Source: Clostridia bacterium | Lineage (GTDB): Bacteria > Bacillota > Clostridia > Oscillospirales > Acutalibacteraceae | Reading direction: 5' to 3' | NCBI GenBank assembly: GCA_017437165.1 | Contig: JAFSBS010000177.1 | Location: 1 to 9,210, forward strand | Length of the DNA stretch: 9,210 nt | Notes under the pieces: generated by a model | The model's input: only the letters and a program-made list of their open reading frames with translations | The model's database searches: none | What the model was told of the DNA's origin: nothing | Part shown: in pieces, positions 6,829-9,210 of the stretch | Position numbering within the stretch: position 1 is the stretch's first letter | How the letters are laid out: every line of letters starts with the position of its first letter | Translations under genes and position numbers: made by a program

Positions 6829-7371
6829 TCATTCTCCGATAATTTTAATGTGTCCGTCTTCGCGTTCTTTCATTGGTGGTTCTTCATTCGGGTACCCCAA
6901 AGTCATACCAAGTAAGAAGCACCAGTTTTCAGGTATTTCAAGAATTTTTTTCCATTTTTTAGAGCCTTCTTCATTATCAAAAAGACCACCTAAAGAGCCG
7001 ACCATACAACTGCCAAGACCCAAAGATTTAGCAGCCAGAGCAATATTTTCTGCCATTAAACCTGCTGCCATATCACTTTTATCTTTTGCAAAAATAAAAA
7101 TAAATGTCGGTGCATTGTGGTAAACAGGGCGAATATCCCAACCTGTATAAGCCGGGGTATCCCAACCGACAATGTTTTTGAAATCCGTGTTCATTTCGTC
7201 GAGCATTTCTTTATTTCTTAAAACTCTCAAGTGACAAGGCTGAGTGTTTCTGCCACTTGGCGCTCTTATTGCCGCATCTAAAACTACATTTAAAAGTTCC
7301 ATAGGGACTTGTTCACTTGTATATTCTCTTATAGTCTGACGCGTCATTATGTTTTTTATTATTTCATTCAT
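6829..7371 (-). CDS. Nitroreductase-family FMN oxidoreductase
   Basis: A 180-aa flavoprotein of the nitroreductase superfamily, which uses FMN and NAD(P)H to reduce nitroaromatics, quinones or flavins; the natural substrate is unknown. Visible family features are the FMN-phosphate arginines in TRQTIREYT (R11, R15), APSGRNTQP (38-45), the central helix MAENIALAAKSLGLGSCMVG (106-125) and the C-terminal GYPNEEPPMKERE (159-171). It is cytoplasmic and usually a homodimer sharing FMN across the interface. Length fits the short members. The ATG lies 6 nt after the lipoprotein stop, with AGGGTGA immediately before it. That spacing is tight, so initiation may rely on coupling to the upstream gene; a later ATG (residue 9) would remove conserved N-terminal sequence and has no ribosome site. 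The family call is secure, the function open. Confidence 0.93.
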   Translation of the reverse strand: MNEIIKNIMTRQTIREYTSEQVPMELLNVVLDAAIRAPSGRNTQPCHLRVLRNKEMLDEMNTDFKNIVGWDTPAYTGWDIRPVYHNAPTFIFIFAKDKSDMAAGLMAENIALAAKSLGLGSCMVGSLGGLFDNEEGSKKWKKILEIPENWCFLLGMTLGYPNEEPPMKEREDGHIKIIGE

Positions 7372-7377
7372 TTCACC

Positions 7378-8382
7378 CTAAGCCGCCTTTTCCTGTTTCA
7401 ATAAAGCTAAAATGCTATCTGAAACTTTTTCGTCTAATTCGTTCTGAATTTCTAAAGAATCATTTATTTTAACGTCAATTTTATCGCCGACAAGGGCTTT
7501 TAAAATATCTTCTCTTTTTTCTAAGTAATAATCTGATGTTACACCCGCGTCACCGCGTAAAACTAAAAAGATATATTCATTCGTACCAATAACAGTAGCA
7601 ATTCTGGCTTTTGTTGATTTGACTTTTTCAAAAAATCCCGGTGGGTATGAAGTATCATCTTTACTTAAAACCAATGTAACAACAGAGCTTGAATAACCTG
7701 AAGCCGCTAAAAAATCTGCCGCTTCTTCCATTGTTTTTTCGTTTGCATTTACTAAAGATGCCATATTCTGGAATTTAATAACAATTTCTTCTATTTCGTT
7801 TGGTGTGTGAATAACTGTGTTACCGTTGTCATCCATATAAGTAAAATAACCATTTATAGCCTGAAAGACTATATAATTCATTTTGAAATAAGCGTACATC
7901 GTAGCGGTGCTTATTTCTTCTTCACCACCCTCGCCGTAAAAGTGAACGAGTAACTGATTTCTGTAAGCTTCGGCGGTGAATACTTTTGTAAGAGTTTCTT
8001 TTGAAATACCGATTGAGGTGTAATACTCTCCGTATATACCCCAATATGCGTTTACCTTTTCTGATACCGTCGCTTTGTTTGCGGTAGAAAGAGTAACGTT
8101 ACATTTTTTAGCGAGTGAGTTTGTTTTAAAATATGTTTCGGTTAAACCGATTGCTTTTGTAAAAACTGCGTTTTCATCTGCATTTGCACCGAGTTCCGTC
8201 ATAGCAACATCCATAAAATATGTAAAAACATCGTTGCTGATTGCTACACCATTTAAAGTGAGTGCGGAAGAAACAGGTACAACACCGGCACAAGAAGAAA
8301 AAATGCCCGAAGAAGCAAAAACAGCAATAATCAGTACAAAAGAAATTTTTCTTTTTAAATTACTTAAAATAGCTTTTTTCAT
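7378..8382 (-). CDS. PrsA/SurA-like lipoprotein (putative extracytoplasmic folding factor)
   Basis: A 334-aa predicted lipoprotein. It has a basic start (MKKAILSNLKRK), a hydrophobic segment (about 13-23) and the lipobox-like FSSC, with C31 as the expected lipidated residue after signal peptidase II cleavage. The mature part begins with LTLNGVAISNDVFTYFMDVAM, the pattern of SurA/PrsA N-terminal domains (NG-x-x-I-x-x-x-x-F). Long helices follow, suiting a membrane-anchored chaperone outside the cell membrane. A region at about 160-275 occupies the place of a parvulin prolyl isomerase domain, but the usual HILV-type motif is not evident (NYIVFQA instead), so isomerase activity is doubtful. The C-terminus (285-330) is charged and helical. 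AAAGG (8394-8398) lies 11 nt before the ATG. The gene follows the acyl-CoA synthetase by 27 nt. Homology is judged by pattern only; a lineage-specific lipoprotein is the alternative. Confidence 0.72.
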   Translation of the reverse strand: MKKAILSNLKRKISFVLIIAVFASSGIFSSCAGVVPVSSALTLNGVAISNDVFTYFMDVAMTELGANADENAVFTKAIGLTETYFKTNSLAKKCNVTLSTANKATVSEKVNAYWGIYGEYYTSIGISKETLTKVFTAEAYRNQLLVHFYGEGGEEEISTATMYAYFKMNYIVFQAINGYFTYMDDNGNTVIHTPNEIEEIVIKFQNMASLVNANEKTMEEAADFLAASGYSSSVVTLVLSKDDTSYPPGFFEKVKSTKARIATVIGTNEYIFLVLRGDAGVTSDYYLEKREDILKALVGDKIDVKINDSLEIQNELDEKVSDSILALLKQEKAA

Positions 8383-8409
8383 ACTTCTTCGGACCTTTCA
8401 GATTAAAAT

Positions 8410-9210
8410 TTATTTTTCTGTAGAAGTTACTGTTTCTGTTGAGTCAGTAGTTCCTGTGTTTGTTTCTTCTAAATTTGCCTGACGTTTGATTTTTGCTGTT
8501 GTAGTTTTAACAAATTCAATGTCACGGATATCGAAGTCACGGATGTTTTTGTATTTAGGAAGTTTTTTGTTTACTTCTTTAATTACATCACCGATAATTG
8601 CCTGAAGTTCTTCTTTACTTGGCGCTTGTTTATCTTTTAATTTTGCAGTGATTGCCTGAATGTCAGGGAAAATTTTAGCAACAACTTGTGTGCCTTCTTC
8701 TGCTTCGTCACAATCTGCACCAAATACGATACATTCTGAAACGAATGGGTGATTGTTAAGATGATATTCAACTTCTTCCGGGTAAATGTTTTTACCGTTT
8801 TTAGTAACGATAACATTTTTACATCTACCAACAATTCTGTAACAGTTATTTTCATCAACTGTACCCATATCACCGGTTCTGAACCAGCCATCTTCTGTGA
8901 GAACTGCTTTTGTTGCAGCTTCATCTTTATAATAGCCTTTCATAACCATAGGACCTTTAACCCAGATTTCACCAACACCGTTGTCATCAGGGTCGTGAAT
9001 TTTTGCTTCAACACCAGGAAGCGGAACACCAACTGAGTCAGGAAGCATAAGGTGGTCGTTATTACCAATAACAAGTGGGGCACACTCTGTAAGACCATAG
9101 CCGATATATGTAGGAATACCGAATGTTTTGAAATCCTTTGCAACTTCAGGGTTAAGAGCCGCAGCACCAACAATAATAAGCCTTAACTTACCACCAAAAG
9201 TCTTTTTAAC
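8410..9210 (-). CDS. Long-chain acyl-CoA synthetase (AMP-binding), 5' end beyond the window
   Basis: The C-terminal 266 residues of an ANL-superfamily adenylate-forming enzyme; the reading frame stays open to the right window edge, so the start is missing. An internal Met at 9048 is not the start, because conserved family sequence continues upstream of it (LIIVGAAALNP, then YIGYGLTECAPLV). Motifs, numbered from the first visible codon: YGLTEC (38-43) for ATP/acyl binding, GEIWVKGPMVMKGYY (80-94), GWFRTGD (108-114) with the ribose-binding Asp, the hinge GRCKNVIVTKNGKNIYPEEVE (128-148), and the adenylation lysine K240 in TTTAKIKR. These match FadD-type fatty acid ligases, which make acyl-CoA from a fatty acid, ATP and CoA at the membrane. 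After the catalytic lysine comes an unusual 23-residue tail rich in Thr, Ser and Glu. It is the first visible gene of the operon. The exact acid substrate is uncertain. Confidence 0.9.
   Translation of the reverse strand, partial: VKKTFGGKLRLIIVGAAALNPEVAKDFKTFGIPTYIGYGLTECAPLVIGNNDHLMLPDSVGVPLPGVEAKIHDPDDNGVGEIWVKGPMVMKGYYKDEAATKAVLTEDGWFRTGDMGTVDENNCYRIVGRCKNVIVTKNGKNIYPEEVEYHLNNHPFVSECIVFGADCDEAEEGTQVVAKIFPDIQAITAKLKDKQAPSKEELQAIIGDVIKEVNKKLPKYKNIRDFDIRDIEFVKTTTAKIKRQANLEETNTGTTDSTETVTSTEK

Noticed and set aside
8075..8482. 135-codon open frame on the + strand over the lipoprotein start
   Set aside because: It is antisense to the lipoprotein signal peptide and the acyl-CoA synthetase tail, both of which have better coding evidence.

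Overview
The window looks like ordinary chromosomal DNA from an AT-rich, Gram-positive, Clostridia-type bacterium, probably a gut anaerobe (Oscillospiraceae/Lachnospiraceae-like). This placement is inferred from AT-rich codon use, strong AGGAGG-type ribosome sites, intrinsic terminators ending in T runs, and the gene types. TAA, TAG and TGA all end genes here, so the standard bacterial code applies. No rRNA, tRNA, CRISPR array, transposase, phage gene or obvious defence system is visible.

Layout: (1) Bases 1-905, + strand: a GC-rich fragment that may be a dispersed repeat, a weak promoter with two overlapping small palindromes, then an XRE-type transcriptional regulator of 245 aa starting at 168. 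(2) Bases 906-1186: a convergent intergenic region holding a strong terminator, a modular element built from GCGATAT heptamers separated by small hairpins and reversing orientation near its middle, and an AT-only-looking hairpin that overlaps the fucI stop codon. (3) Bases 1187-2962, - strand: a complete L-fucose isomerase gene with its own extended -10 promoter at about 3014-3041. (4) Bases 3121-9210, - strand: one tightly packed operon. Read in the direction of transcription it is: acyl-CoA synthetase (cut by the right window edge), a PrsA/SurA-like lipoprotein, a nitroreductase, the tRNA-modification enzyme MnmG, and a family 2 glycoside hydrolase. It ends in a clear terminator. Gaps inside the operon are 27, 6, 7 and 1 nt.

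How the genes work together: nothing shows one dedicated pathway. The operon mixes lipid activation, an extracytoplasmic folding factor, flavin reduction, tRNA wobble modification and sugar release. This reads more like a housekeeping transcription unit with a carbohydrate gene at its tail. The neighbouring fucI is separately promoted and has no kinase or aldolase partner in view. The glycosidase and fucI are adjacent and co-oriented, but a joint role is only a guess.

The most unusual material is non-coding: the bidirectional GCGATAT/ATATCGC element at 979-1155, and two terminators (910-960 and 3121-3175, opposite strands) that share their upper stem and loop sequence while their lower stems differ yet stay paired.
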